A stretch of 64,000 nt of DNA. Source: Bradyrhizobium hereditatis. GTDB taxonomy: Bacteria > Pseudomonadota > Alphaproteobacteria > Rhizobiales > Xanthobacteraceae. Positions 1 through 8,753 of this stretch are shown in pieces. The notes beneath the pieces were generated by a model that worked only from the letters and a program-made list of their open reading frames with translations, had not been told where the DNA came from and made no database searches. Position numbers and translations under genes: made by a program. Each line of letters opens with the position of its first letter. Position 1 is the first letter of the stretch. The DNA is taken from positions 354,771-418,770 of the forward strand of contig NZ_JAGKJK010000007.1 in NCBI RefSeq assembly GCF_020329435.1, given 5' to 3'.

Positions 1-104
1 CTGCTCTCCTTCCCTTGAACCCGTGTGCCTCGTTTCTGAGAGAGAAACAAGCTCGCGCGCGAGCCAGCGCGCAATCTTTGGCAAATTGGTTGATGGAGAG
101 CAAC

Positions 105-989
105 ATGGCTTCACTGAGACAAATCGCGTTCTACGGCAAGGGCGGCATCGGCAAGTCGACCACCTCGCAAAACACGCTGGCGGCGCTGGCCGAGATGGGC
201 CACAAGATCCTAATCGTTGGCTGCGATCCCAAGGCGGACTCGACTCGCCTGATCCTGCACGCCAAGGCGCAGGACACGATTTTGAGCCTGGCGGCGAATG
301 CCGGCAGCGTCGAGGACCTGGAAATCGAGGATGTGATGAAGATCGGCTATCAGGACATCCGCTGTGTAGAGTCGGGTGGTCCAGAGCCGGGCGTCGGCTG
401 CGCCGGCCGCGGCGTCATCACCTCGATTAACTTCCTGGAAGAGAACGGCGCCTATGAGAACATCGACTACGTCTCCTACGATGTGCTCGGCGACGTCGTC
501 TGCGGCGGTTTTGCGATGCCGATCCGCGAGAACAAGGCGCAGGAGATCTACATCGTTATGTCTGGCGAGATGATGGCAATGTATGCCGCCAACAACATCT
601 CCAAGGGCATTCTGAAGTATGCCAACTCTGGCGGCGTGCGGCTCGGCGGCCTCATCTGCAACGAGCGGCAGACCGACAAGGAACTGGAACTGGCGGAGGC
701 GCTGGCCAAGAAACTCGGCACCCAGCTGATCTATTTCGTGCCGCGCGACAACGTCGTGCAGCATGCGGAGCTGCGCCGCATGACCGTGCTGGAGTATGCG
801 CCGGAATCCCAGCAGGCCGATCACTATCGCAATCTCGCGACCAAGATCCACAACAATGGCGGCAAGGGCATCATCCCGACCCCGATCTCCATGGATGAGC
901 TCGAGGACATGCTGATGGAACACGGCATCATGAAGCCGGTTGACGAGGCCATCATCGGCAAGACCGCAGCCGAACTCGCAGCCGAGTAA
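105..989 (+). CDS. nifH: Nitrogenase iron protein NifH
   Basis: Fe protein (dinitrogenase reductase), the ATP-dependent electron donor to the MoFe protein. The 294-residue product has the P-loop GKGGIGKST near residue 9, the switch region DPKADSTRL near 39, and the two 4Fe-4S cysteines in contexts GCAGRG and DVVCGGFAMP. Length matches the family. The frame is open from position 15, but I chose the ATG at 105: family members start MASLRQ, and GGAGAG lies 6-11 bases upstream. The promoter must lie left of the window; only the leader is visible, and that leader is copied near 53.5 kb. A strong hairpin follows the stop. First gene of the visible nif run, separated from nifQ by 128 bases. Confidence 0.98.
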   Translation: MASLRQIAFYGKGGIGKSTTSQNTLAALAEMGHKILIVGCDPKADSTRLILHAKAQDTILSLAANAGSVEDLEIEDVMKIGYQDIRCVESGGPEPGVGCAGRGVITSINFLEENGAYENIDYVSYDVLGDVVCGGFAMPIRENKAQEIYIVMSGEMMAMYAANNISKGILKYANSGGVRLGGLICNERQTDKELELAEALAKKLGTQLIYFVPRDNVVQHAELRRMTVLEYAPESQQADHYRNLATKIHNNGGKGIIPTPISMDELEDMLMEHGIMKPVDEAIIGKTAAELAAE

Positions 990-1007
990 TAGGACAGACC
1001 GAGAGAG

Positions 1008-1075
1008 GCCGGCCTTCCCAATGCTCATTGGGAGGTCGGCGCTCCGGCCTAAGATGTCGTGACCAGCATCACGAC
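1008..1075 (+). terminator. Two hairpins after nifH
   Basis: The first inverted repeat (1008-1040) pairs GCCGGCCTTCCCAAT with ATTGGGAGGTCGGC around a 4-base loop. A second one (1056-1075) pairs GTCGTGA with TCACGAC around CCAGCA. Neither is followed by a T-run, so they may act as a weak or Rho-assisted terminator or as a 3' mRNA stabiliser that keeps nifH transcript above nifQ. Function is inferred. Confidence 0.5.
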
Positions 1076-1117
1076 GCAGCGGAGCATACGTGATCACTGT
1101 GGAAAGGTCAGCAATCC

Positions 1118-1834
1118 ATGTCCGAAGCGCAATTCTTTCCGCTTATGGCCGCCAGAGCGATTGAAGCGAACGATGAGCGGCATAGGGGAATTGCGACCTA
1201 CCGCCTGCTCACTGGGGCGGACCCCGCAGATGCTGACATAAACAGTGACAGCAATTTCGATCGCCACGTGCTGGCGTCCATTCTGGCGGCCGCCACGATG
1301 GATGGTGGTCTGGTGTCAGAGAAGGTCGGTCTGTCCAGCCATGAGCTGGCCGCGGTGCTGGAGCAATACTTCCCGTCGATCCGGATAAGCCGCGAGGAGT
1401 TGCCCTTGCGCGTCAAGCGCAATGAGAGCGACGAGGCGGCAATGTTGCGTGATCTCCTGCTCGCACAACGCTCGACCGAAGGGGACGTCGGCAACTGGCT
1501 AGCTGCGATGATCGCGCGTCGCGCAATCGAGCCAAATCACTTGTGGGAAGACCTCGGATTGCGCGGTCGTGGCGAACTATCCCGGCTGCTATGCCGCCAT
1601 TTCGCGCCACTGGCCGCGCGCAATACCAATAATATGCGCTGGAAGCGCTTCTTCTATCGCACGCTGTGCGAGGACGACGGCCTTGTCATGTGTACGACGC
1701 CGGTGTGCACGCAATGCAACGACTTCAACCTTTGCTTTGGCGATGAAAGCGGCGAGAGCCGGATGGCCGAGCGTCGGCGCGACGTTCTGCTGCAGGCGGC
1801 TGTCCCGGTCGCGGCCGGCACCTGGCCGATGTGA
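1118..1834 (+). CDS. nifQ: Molybdenum-donating FeMo-co protein NifQ
   Basis: NifQ passes molybdenum into FeMo-cofactor synthesis. The 238-residue product carries the family's C-terminal cysteine signature C-x4-C-x2-C-x5-C (CTTPVCTQCNDFNLC) about 40 residues from the end, the proposed Fe-S/Mo site. The start codon lies 11 bases after GGAAAGG. It lies downstream of nifH without its own recognisable sigma54 promoter, so it is probably co-transcribed by read-through past the two hairpins. An intact nifQ beside a decayed modABC locus matters for Mo supply in this strain. Confidence 0.93.
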   Translation: MSEAQFFPLMAARAIEANDERHRGIATYRLLTGADPADADINSDSNFDRHVLASILAAATMDGGLVSEKVGLSSHELAAVLEQYFPSIRISREELPLRVKRNESDEAAMLRDLLLAQRSTEGDVGNWLAAMIARRAIEPNHLWEDLGLRGRGELSRLLCRHFAPLAARNTNNMRWKRFFYRTLCEDDGLVMCTTPVCTQCNDFNLCFGDESGESRMAERRRDVLLQAAVPVAAGTWPM

Positions 1835-1844
1835 GCGACATCGG

Positions 1845-2384
1845 ATGGATCGGCCGTTGGCCAGACTTCCGACGAGCGACGCCGGGAATCGTGCGGGCCT
1901 CGAGGAGGTGCAGTTGGAGCCGGCCTCCGTCCAACTCAGCGGGCAATGTGCCGCCGTCGGCGGCTTGAAGAATGTGTTACTCAAGGCCGGGGTGCGACCG
2001 ACGCGCCAGCGCCTGATCCTAAGCGAGCTGTTGTTTGCCAGTGGCGCCCGGCATGTCAGCGCAGAGATGCTATTTGCCGAGGCGCGCGAGACCGGGTTTT
2101 CGGTCCCATGGTCTACCGTCTACAACACTTTGAACCAGTTCACGCAAGCCGGCCTGTTGCGCCGGTTCTGTCTTGATGGGTCGCGAGCGTTATACGACAC
2201 CAACACCACACCGCATCCGCATTATTATCTACACTCCGAGGATATGCTGCTCGATGTCCCCAATGCGGATCCCCTGCTTGTGAAGTTGCCGGAGCCGCTG
2301 CCAGGCCACGAAGTCTCCTGCGTCGATCTGATCATCCATCTGAGCCGCAAGCGGGTTGATACCATCCAGCGCGTGGTGAGGTAA
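1845..2384 (+). CDS. Irr/Fur-family regulator
   Basis: Fur-superfamily DNA-binding protein most like rhizobial Irr, the iron/heme response regulator. The 179-residue product has the winged-helix core beginning KAGVRPTRQRLILSELLF (residues about 47-64), the STVYNTLNQF recognition region and an HPHYY metal/heme-type motif followed by the dimerisation part. Start chosen at ATG 1845, ten bases after the nifQ stop; the open frame extends upstream but only through nifQ in the wrong frame. The N-terminal heme regulatory motif of classical Irr (Cys-Pro) is not seen: the corresponding stretch reads SGQCAAVGG, Cys-Ala. It may therefore sense iron differently. Operon position next to nifQ and nifV suggests iron-linked control in bacteroids; this is inference. 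Confidence 0.85.
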   Translation: MDRPLARLPTSDAGNRAGLEEVQLEPASVQLSGQCAAVGGLKNVLLKAGVRPTRQRLILSELLFASGARHVSAEMLFAEARETGFSVPWSTVYNTLNQFTQAGLLRRFCLDGSRALYDTNTTPHPHYYLHSEDMLLDVPNADPLLVKLPEPLPGHEVSCVDLIIHLSRKRVDTIQRVVR

Positions 2385-2408
2385 GCCGACGCCTTGACTT
2401 TGCGATGC

Positions 2409-2424
2409 TGTCGCGTTTGCGACA
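2409..2424 (+). promoter_or_regulatory. NifA upstream activator site for nifV
   Basis: TGTCGCGTTTGCGACA fits TGT-N10-ACA exactly and is a near-perfect palindrome. Its centre lies about 90 bases upstream of the transcription start predicted from the sigma54 element at 2483-2498, within the usual range for NifA. Confidence 0.8.
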
Positions 2425-2482
2425 ATCCGGCTGTGCCGAAAAACTGCGCGCTTGTTCAATTGCTTGGGGCCGGGTGCCGGCG

Positions 2483-2498
2483 TGGCATGCGGGTTGCT
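2483..2498 (+). promoter_or_regulatory. Sigma54 promoter of nifV
   Basis: TGGCATGCGGGTTGCT matches the -24/-12 consensus TGGCACG-N4-TTGCW with one change. It lies 35 bases before the nifV start, leaving a short leader with an AAGGAA ribosome site. Confidence 0.82.
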
Positions 2499-2532
2499 CA
2501 AGCCTTGCTTTGCCAGGAACAAGGAACCTTCC

Positions 2533-3720
2533 ATGATCGCCGCCATCTCTGCCAAACCGTCATGGTCCAAGACGTCATGGGGAGGTCCAATCGTGCTCAA
2601 CGACACGACGCTGCGCGACGGCGAACAGGCTCCTGGTGTTGCCTTCACCACCGACGAAAAGGTGACGATCGCGCAGGCGCTGGCGCGCGCCGGTGTCACC
2701 GAGATCGAAGTAGGCACGCCTGCCATGGGCAGTGAGGAAATCGCGGCTATCCGAGCCGTGGTCGAGACCGGTCTCCCGATCACCAGCATTGGCTGGTGCC
2801 GGATGCGTGAAGTCGACGTCGATGCGGCAATCGAGGCCAAGGTGTCGATGGTCAATGTCTCCATCCCGGCCTCTGACGTGCAGATTGCCGCCAAGCTTGG
2901 CGGTGACCGCGAGCTGGCGCTTGAGCAAGTGAGACGGGTGGTAAGTTATGCCCGCGAGCGGGGGGTTGAGGTTGCCGTCGGCGGCGAGGACTCTTCCCGC
3001 GCAGATGTCGATTTTCTCACCACGCTGATCGCCACCGCAAAAGCCGCGGGCGCACGGCGCTTTCGCATTGCCGATACGCTCAGCGTGCTTGATCCCGACT
3101 CCACCTTTGCGCTGATCGCTCGTTTGCGTGCGACCACCGATCTCGAGCTCGAATTTCACGGCCATGACGATCTCGGGCTCGCGACCGCCAATACGCTCGC
3201 CGCCATCAAGGGCGGCGCGAGCCATGCCTCGGTGACTGTCATCGGTCTCGGCGAGCGGGCGGGCAATGCACCGCTGGAAGAAGTCGCGGTCGCTCTCAAA
3301 CAGCTCTACGGGCGCGACACCGGGATCGTGCTGCCGGAGCTGCAGAACGTCGCGGCCGTTGTGGCAGCCGCGGCTGCACGCACGATTCCCCTGAACAAGG
3401 CGATCGTGGGTGAGCATGTGTTCACCCACGAATCCGGCATTCATGTCCATGGCTTAATGAAAGATCAACGCACTTATCAGTCGCTCGACCCCCATTTGCT
3501 TGGTCGCTCCAACCGTATTGTGATCGGCAAGCATTCCGGGCTGTCGTCGATCACCACGTTGCTTGACGAATTGCAGCTCGCCGCCAGCGCCGAGGAGGCA
3601 AGACAGATCCTGTTGCGGGTGCAAAAACATGCCATGGAGCACAAGCGACCGGTCGCGTGCGAGACGGTGGTGGCGATCTGGCGCGACGTCTGCGAGCGCT
3701 TGTTGATCAATGGTGCGTGA
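2533..3720 (+). CDS. nifV: Homocitrate synthase NifV
   Basis: Condenses acetyl-CoA with 2-oxoglutarate to homocitrate, the organic ligand of FeMo-cofactor. The 395-residue product has the DRE-TIM metallolyase hallmarks: LNDTTLRDGEQAPGVAF near residue 22, the metal-binding HGHDDLGLATAN, the GERAGNAPLEE loop and the GIHVHG motif. Start ATG 2533 is preceded by AAGGAACC; the frame is open further upstream only through the promoter region. Driven by the NifA/sigma54 promoter just upstream. Rhizobia often lack nifV and receive homocitrate from the plant; its presence here points to a Bradyrhizobium-type strain able to fix more independently. That last point is inference. Confidence 0.95.
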   Translation: MIAAISAKPSWSKTSWGGPIVLNDTTLRDGEQAPGVAFTTDEKVTIAQALARAGVTEIEVGTPAMGSEEIAAIRAVVETGLPITSIGWCRMREVDVDAAIEAKVSMVNVSIPASDVQIAAKLGGDRELALEQVRRVVSYARERGVEVAVGGEDSSRADVDFLTTLIATAKAAGARRFRIADTLSVLDPDSTFALIARLRATTDLELEFHGHDDLGLATANTLAAIKGGASHASVTVIGLGERAGNAPLEEVAVALKQLYGRDTGIVLPELQNVAAVVAAAAARTIPLNKAIVGEHVFTHESGIHVHGLMKDQRTYQSLDPHLLGRSNRIVIGKHSGLSSITTLLDELQLAASAEEARQILLRVQKHAMEHKRPVACETVVAIWRDVCERLLINGA

Positions 3721-3919
3721 GGCGGCCATGGTCCGGCATTATTACAGCCGATCACTTCGAAACTGCCGGCGTGCCACGGAAGCCCTCGCTGATCCACGAC
3801 GACATAGGCCTGGAGGCCATATGCAGCGCCGCCTGCGCGAAGCAGCGTCGCAAGGAGATGACCAACCGGTGTCGGGTCCCGACCACAGGCCGGCGACATA
3901 ACCCAAAGGAGATAATTCG
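3721..3919. other. nifV-nifW spacer, no gene supported
   Basis: Short open frames run here on the plus strand, but none shows a recognisable family or a convincing start. The segment ends with the strong AAAGGAG ribosome site of nifW. Confidence 0.5.
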
Positions 3920-4261
3920 ATGAGCAACACACAGGCGGCAGTTGGCATCCTGGATCGACTCAACAAGGCCTCCTCGGCCGAAGACTTTTTTGCGCTGCTT
4001 GACGTCGATTACGACCCCAAGATCGTCAATGTCGCGCGCCTGCATATCTTAAAGCGCATGGGACAATATCTCGCCAAGGAAGAATTCGAAGGTAGCGCGG
4101 AGACCGAGGTCATGGCGCGGTGCAAGGCGGTGCTGGAACAAGCTTATGCTGACTTCGTGGCGTCCTCGCCAATCGACCAGCGGGTGTTCAAGGTCTTGAA
4201 GGATGCGGTCGCGGAGCCCAAGAAACCGGCGGCCTTCGTGCCGTTGAGCTCGCTGAAATAG
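3920..4261 (+). CDS. nifW: Nitrogenase-stabilising protein NifW
   Basis: Small protein associated with MoFe protein maturation and protection from oxygen. The 113-residue product contains the typical LNKASSAEDFFALLDVDYD start and the NVARLHILKRMGQYL core, and ends with the family-like FVPLSSL. Length is normal. AAAGGAG sits 9-15 bases upstream of the ATG. Likely in one transcript with nifV, 199 bases away. The next operon has its own sigma54 promoter. Confidence 0.94.
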   Translation: MSNTQAAVGILDRLNKASSAEDFFALLDVDYDPKIVNVARLHILKRMGQYLAKEEFEGSAETEVMARCKAVLEQAYADFVASSPIDQRVFKVLKDAVAEPKKPAAFVPLSSLK

Positions 4262-4367
4262 CCTCACACATCAGTTCAGATCTGCCCCAAGCCATGTCGG
4301 TGCAGTGCGTTGTGCCATATTCCTCGTCATCCAGATCAACTCCGTACAGTAATGCGCGAAGCGGCGC

Positions 4368-4383
4368 TGTCGCATTTGCGACG
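4368..4383 (+). promoter_or_regulatory. NifA-type site upstream of fix operon
   Basis: TGTCGCATTTGCGACG is a TGT-N10-ACG sequence, one base off the NifA consensus and almost identical to the site before nifV. It lies about 130 bases before the predicted start of the fix transcript. Confidence 0.65.
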
Positions 4384-4477
4384 TATGTCGGAGCTGTATG
4401 ATCGGCGATGCTAGCGGCCCGTCTTTATCGACTTTCTCAAGTCGTTGAATGGACGTCTAATTTTTGATGTCCCCAAC

Positions 4478-4493
4478 TGGTACGACACTTGCT
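4478..4493 (+). promoter_or_regulatory. Sigma54 promoter of the fix operon
   Basis: TGGTACGACACTTGCT matches TGGCACG-N4-TTGCW with one change. Transcription would start near 4505 and run through the fixA remnant into fixBCX. Confidence 0.8.
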
Positions 4494-4572
4494 GTTCTCC
4501 GGCCAAGTCCGTCATTGGCGCCGACTACACAGAATGTTGCCGTCCGAGATGAGATTTGGAGCAAGACCAATC

Positions 4573-4701
4573 ATGTTGCCGTTACTGCTCGCCGCTCGCG
4601 CCGGCATCCTCTTATGGCTCACGCTCGCGCTAATGCCGTTCGAAGTTGCCCTTGACGCCATTGAGGCTGGAATTGACCGGGAGATGACCGCCAATGGGTA
4701 A
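4573..4701 (+). CDS. Possible small one-helix membrane protein
   Basis: A 42-residue frame in the fix leader begins with a hydrophobic run (MLPLLLAARAGILLWLTLAL) and a short charged tail. GGAG lies about 11 bases before the ATG, which is rather far. Lies inside the predicted sigma54 transcript. No family recognised; it could equally be chance coding in a leader. Confidence 0.25.
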   Translation: MLPLLLAARAGILLWLTLALMPFEVALDAIEAGIDREMTANG

Positions 4702-4730
4702 TTCGCGATCCACGCTACTCTGGAGAAGAT

Positions 4731-5267
4731 ATGCACAGTATCGTTTGCACTAAGCAGGTTCCCGATTCAGCGCAGGTTCGCGTCAATCCCCTGACCAACA
4801 CTATCGTGCGTCAGGCGGCCAAGCATCATCAACCCTTATGCCTAGTTCGCGCTGGAGGCCGCGCACCAATTTGCGACAAGTTTGGCGGCGAGATCACCAC
4901 GCTCACCACGGTCGACGCGGAGCGCCGCGCCGAACGCGGCGTGCAGAAGTTGCGCGCAAAGCTGCTGGTCAACCATGGCGGAAGCAACCAGCCAAATTTG
5001 CCGCGCCGTGACGAGGGACGCCCTGCGCGCGGCGCTGGGGCCGGTTGTAAAATGGAGCGCGCAGGAGGCCGGCGTCGAGGAGTCTCGAAATGCGTCGTGC
5101 TCGGCTCGCCGACCATCGTGAAGCGGGCCTTTGCGCCGTCGCCACGTGCCGAGAAGGCGGGGCTGGTGGAAGCCCCCAAGCAGCCGATGGAGGTGCTGAT
5201 GAAAGCTATCTTGAAAGGCCAACCCAACCTAGAAACCGATCTTGTGGCGCAGGCGCGCAAGTTCTGA
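4731..5267 (+). pseudogene. fixA: fixA remnant (ETF beta subunit)
   Basis: FixA is the beta subunit of the electron-transfer flavoprotein that feeds nitrogenase. The first about 28 codons (MHSIVCTKQVPDSAQVRVNP) and the last about 50 (SPTIVKRAFAPSPRAEKA to DLVAQARKF) match FixA, but the middle is mostly deleted, and the piece coding for the conserved VKWSAQEAGVEE stretch lies in another frame. The open frame is 178 codons against about 280 for the family. The gene has lost its flavoprotein core and cannot work. It still sits directly behind the sigma54 promoter and 15 bases before fixB, so it acts as a leader. A functional fixA elsewhere in the genome is expected, as in Bradyrhizobium where fixA lies apart, near nifA. 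Confidence 0.9.
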
Positions 5268-5282
5268 GGGGAATTCAAAGCT

Positions 5283-6392
5283 ATGAGCAACGTCACCAAA
5301 GCTCCCACGCCTGCCGCGGCCGGCCGCGCAGGAATAAAAAAAGAATTGCCCGAGCACTTTAAGGCCTACAAGCACATCTGGGTCTTCGTCGAGCAGGAGC
5401 GCGGCCAGGTGCATCCCGTCTCCTGGGAACTCATGGGTGCAGGCCGCACGCTTGCCGACAAGCTGAAGGTTGATCTCGCCGCGGTCGTCATCGGCCCGGA
5501 GGCCGAGACCACACGCAAGGCCGCGCTCGAATCCTTCTGCTACGGCGCGGATCTAGCCTATCTCGTGAGTGAGAATGTGCTGTCGGAATATCGAAACGAG
5601 TCCTACACCAAGGCGCTGACCGATCTCGTCAACACCTACAAGCCAGAGATCCTGCTGTTGGGCGCCACCACGCTGGGTCGCGATCTTGCAGGCTCGGTAG
5701 CCACGACACTACTGACGGGTCTCACCGCCGACTGCACAGAGCTCGACGTCGACGCGGATGGTTCGCTTGCCGCCACGCGTCCGACCTTTGGCGGATCGCT
5801 GCTTTGCACGATCTACACTTTGAATTACCGGCCGCAGATGGCAACCGTCCGCCCGCGTGTGATGCCGATGCCAGAGCGTGTCGAGCGCGATGCCGCCCGC
5901 ATTATCATCCATCCGCTCCGCCTGCTCGAAGAAGACATCGTGACCAAGGTGCTGTCTTTTGTGCCCGACCGTGATTCGGCCAAATCCAATCTCGCCTATG
6001 CCGACGTCGTCGTCGCCGGCGGGCTGGGGTTGGGTTCGCCGGAGAGTTTCCAGCTGGTACGGCAGCTCGCCGCCGTGCTCGGCGCCGAATATGGCTGTTC
6101 GCGTCCGCTGGTACAAAAGGGCTGGGTCACCTCCGACCGGCAGATCGGGCAGACGGGTAAGACCATCCGGCCAAAGCTCTATATCGCCGCGGGCATTTCT
6201 GGCGCGATCCAGCATCGGGTCGGCGTGGAGGGCGCCGATCTGATCGTCGCCATCAATACCGATAAGAACGCGCCAATCTTTGACTTTGCTCATATCGGCG
6301 TCGTCAACGACGCTATGCACTTGTTACCGGCGCTGACGGCCGCATTTCGTGCACGGCTTTCACCGCATTCGCGCGACCGGATCGCGAGCTAA
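5283..6392 (+). CDS. fixB: Electron-transfer flavoprotein alpha subunit FixB
   Basis: Alpha subunit of the Fix ETF that bifurcates electrons to ferredoxin/quinone for nitrogenase. The 369-residue protein has the N-terminal ETF domain (HIWVFVEQERGQVHPVSWELMGAGR) and the C-terminal FAD-binding segment with GLGLGSPESF, SRPLVQKGWV, QIGQTGKTI and the conserved YIAAGISGAIQHRVG. Full length. Starts 15 bases after the fixA remnant and ends 10 bases before fixC, so the three intact genes fixBCX form one operon driven from 4478. Confidence 0.96.
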   Translation: MSNVTKAPTPAAAGRAGIKKELPEHFKAYKHIWVFVEQERGQVHPVSWELMGAGRTLADKLKVDLAAVVIGPEAETTRKAALESFCYGADLAYLVSENVLSEYRNESYTKALTDLVNTYKPEILLLGATTLGRDLAGSVATTLLTGLTADCTELDVDADGSLAATRPTFGGSLLCTIYTLNYRPQMATVRPRVMPMPERVERDAARIIIHPLRLLEEDIVTKVLSFVPDRDSAKSNLAYADVVVAGGLGLGSPESFQLVRQLAAVLGAEYGCSRPLVQKGWVTSDRQIGQTGKTIRPKLYIAAGISGAIQHRVGVEGADLIVAINTDKNAPIFDFAHIGVVNDAMHLLPALTAAFRARLSPHSRDRIAS

Positions 6393-6402
6393 GGAGGTTG
6401 TT

Positions 6403-7710
6403 GTGATCGAGGAGAAGTTCGATGCAATCGTGGTCGGCGCCGGCATGTCGGGCAACGCGGCGGCGCTGGCCATGGCTAAACGCGGCATGAAGGTGCTGCA
6501 GCTCGAGCGCGGTGAATATGCCGGGTCGAAGAATGTTCAAGGCGCAATCCTCTATGCTGACATGCTCGAAAAGCTCATCCCGGACTTCCGCGATGACGCG
6601 CCGCTCGAACGTCATCTCGTCGAGCAACGGTTCTGGATAATGGACGATCGCTCCCATTTCGGCGTGCACTACCGCTCCGAAGACTTCAACGAGGAGCGGC
6701 CGAACCGGTACACGATCATCCGCGCGCAGTTCGATAAATGGTTCTCCTCGAAAGTGCGCGAGGCCGGCGCGACCGTGCTGTGCGAGACCACGGTCACTGA
6801 GCTCGCACGGGACGCCCATGGGAAAGTCATCGGTGTTCGTACTGATCGCCGCGACGGCGAAATCCACGCAGATGTCGTGGTGCTGGCCGAAGGCGTGAAT
6901 GGCCTTCTCGGTACGCGTGCGCGCCTGCGCGAGCGGCCCAAGCCCGACAAGGTGGCACTCGCGGTTAAGGAAATGCACTTTTTGCCGCGTGAGACCATCG
7001 AGGCCCACTTCAATCTCAAGGGCGACGAAGGCGTTGTTGTCGAAGCGGCCGGCACCATTTCCCGTGGCATGACCGGAATGGGCTTCATCTATGCCAATAA
7101 GGAGTGCATCTCGATCGGCATCGGCTGTATCGTCGCCGACTTTCAGCGCACCGGAGAGACGCCATATGGGCTGCTCGACTGTTTCAAGCGTCACCCATCC
7201 GTGGCGCCCCTGATCGAGGGCTCGGAGGTCAAGGAATACTCCGCGCACCTCATTCCTGAAGGCGGCTACAAGGCGATCCCGCAGCTCTATGGCGATGGCT
7301 GGGTGGTGGTGGGCGACGCGGCGCAGCTCAACAATGCCATTCATCGCGAAGGCTCTAACCTCGCGATGACTTCGGGCCGCATCGCGGCGGAAGCGATTGT
7401 CCAGGTGAAATCGCGCAGCCATCCCATGACCGCGGCAAATCTGTCAGTCTACAAGAAGATGCTGGACGACTCATTCGTCATTAAGGATCTCAAGAAGCAC
7501 AAGGATATGCCGATGCTGATGCATACCAACTCGCAAAACTTCTTTCTCACCTATCCGCAGCTCGTCTCCAGGGCGATGCAGAACTATGTACGCGTCGACG
7601 GTACGCCCAAGGCTGAGAAAGAGAAGGTGACATTGAAATCCTTTGTCAACGCGCGGTCCTGGACCGGTCTATTTGGCGATGCATTCCGCATCGCCCGTGC
7701 CTGGCGCTAA
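6403..7710 (+). CDS. fixC: FixC flavoprotein, ETF:quinone oxidoreductase-like
   Basis: FAD-dependent membrane-associated dehydrogenase of the FixABCX complex. GTG start at 6403, preceded by AAGGAGG at an ideal distance; the frame is open upstream but only over the end of fixB. The 435-residue product has the dinucleotide fold VVGAGMSGNAAALAMAKRG near residue 9 and the downstream FAD motif VGDAAQLNNAIHREGSNLAMTSG-type region (residues about 304-326). A degraded copy of its 3' part lies at 54.9 kb. Confidence 0.95.
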   Translation: MIEEKFDAIVVGAGMSGNAAALAMAKRGMKVLQLERGEYAGSKNVQGAILYADMLEKLIPDFRDDAPLERHLVEQRFWIMDDRSHFGVHYRSEDFNEERPNRYTIIRAQFDKWFSSKVREAGATVLCETTVTELARDAHGKVIGVRTDRRDGEIHADVVVLAEGVNGLLGTRARLRERPKPDKVALAVKEMHFLPRETIEAHFNLKGDEGVVVEAAGTISRGMTGMGFIYANKECISIGIGCIVADFQRTGETPYGLLDCFKRHPSVAPLIEGSEVKEYSAHLIPEGGYKAIPQLYGDGWVVVGDAAQLNNAIHREGSNLAMTSGRIAAEAIVQVKSRSHPMTAANLSVYKKMLDDSFVIKDLKKHKDMPMLMHTNSQNFFLTYPQLVSRAMQNYVRVDGTPKAEKEKVTLKSFVNARSWTGLFGDAFRIARAWR

Positions 7711-7742
7711 CCAGCCAAAATCAAAGCCAAGGAAGCTGAAAT

Positions 7743-8039
7743 ATGAATGTCGAGACATCAGTGCGCGTCGAGGACAAGCTGTTCTACAACCGCTATCTCG
7801 TTGACGTCGGTCGTCCCCACGTCAAAGTGCGCGCACACACGAAGCCATCCTCGCAGCTGCTCGCACTTTTAAAGGTCTGCCCGGCGCGCTGCTATGAGCT
7901 CAACGATAAGGGGCAGGTCGAGGTCACCGTCGACGGCTGCATCGAGTGCGGCACCTGCCGCGTAATCGGCGAGCCCACCGGCGACATCGAATGGAGTTAT
8001 CCGCGTGGTGGATACGGTGTGTTGTTCAAGTTCGGATGA
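7743..8039 (+). CDS. fixX: Ferredoxin-like protein FixX
   Basis: Small Fe-S protein partner of FixC. The 98-residue product has CPARC near residue 46 and CIECGTC near residue 66, the cysteine spacing of FixX/ETF-QO iron-sulphur domains, and ends with the conserved YPRGGYGVLFKFG. Starts 32 bases after fixC and closes the operon. Confidence 0.95.
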   Translation: MNVETSVRVEDKLFYNRYLVDVGRPHVKVRAHTKPSSQLLALLKVCPARCYELNDKGQVEVTVDGCIECGTCRVIGEPTGDIEWSYPRGGYGVLFKFG

Positions 8040-8753
8040 GAGCTGCACGGCAGGCGTAGTGTGATTGCCCTTTTATTGAGGTGATCTCACGGTAGATCCA
8101 TGGCTCCGCGCCTCTGCGCGCCGCCCTGCTTGTGCGCAGAGGCAGTATCGATGGCGGTAGCTGGTGACGTGCCCAGCGCTCGGAACGGTCGTGGGAGCTT
8201 TGCGTGGCAATCAATCCTAGCTTTTCTGCGCGCCATCATTGGCGCACTGATTAGAAGATCTGGATCTTCCCGCCGCTGCACGCCGGAGGACCTCATGTGC
8301 GTTGCTCTCGCCTCGTCAAAGCCTGATCCAACGCGGCAGGCCGCTCTGCGAACGCCGGTTTGGTGGAAGCCGGCGCCGGTAGGCGGCAGCAGCCAATCTA
8401 TCAAGGAGGGCGGGAGCATCGGGCGAGAATGTCGTCCCTTTGAGAAGAGGGAGCAGTTCGGCGACGGCCGCCATGCCCTTGGTGAAGGATGGCTAGGTCA
8501 TCCGCGGCGAGGCGCATGTTCGAGGAAAATCCACTTGCACCTACGAACTGCAAACCCCACTAGAGCAGGCGTCCGGCCAAGTCGAAGGACGAACTGATGG
8601 AGTACCATCAGGAGTTCTTCTGGAATGATAGGGCGCGCCTGGTTTCGGGCGGCGAGATCGTCAAGGTTGTCCGGTCTAAGCGAGAAAGATGGGCTCGAGC
8701 TGATCGCCCCGCTGCACAGCCACTGATCAACGGAGCGAAGCAAGGAACATTTC
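8040..8753. other. Spacer after fixX, no gene supported
   Basis: About 710 bases with fragmented open frames on both strands. I see no family match, no tRNA and no convincing sigma54 element. It separates the nif/fix genes from accessory DNA. Confidence 0.5.

Noticed and set aside
210..1097. 295-codon open frame antisense to nifH
   Set aside because: Shadow of the high-GC nifH frame; no ribosome site and no family.
2575..3450. Long minus-strand frame opposite nifV
   Set aside because: Antisense shadow of nifV.
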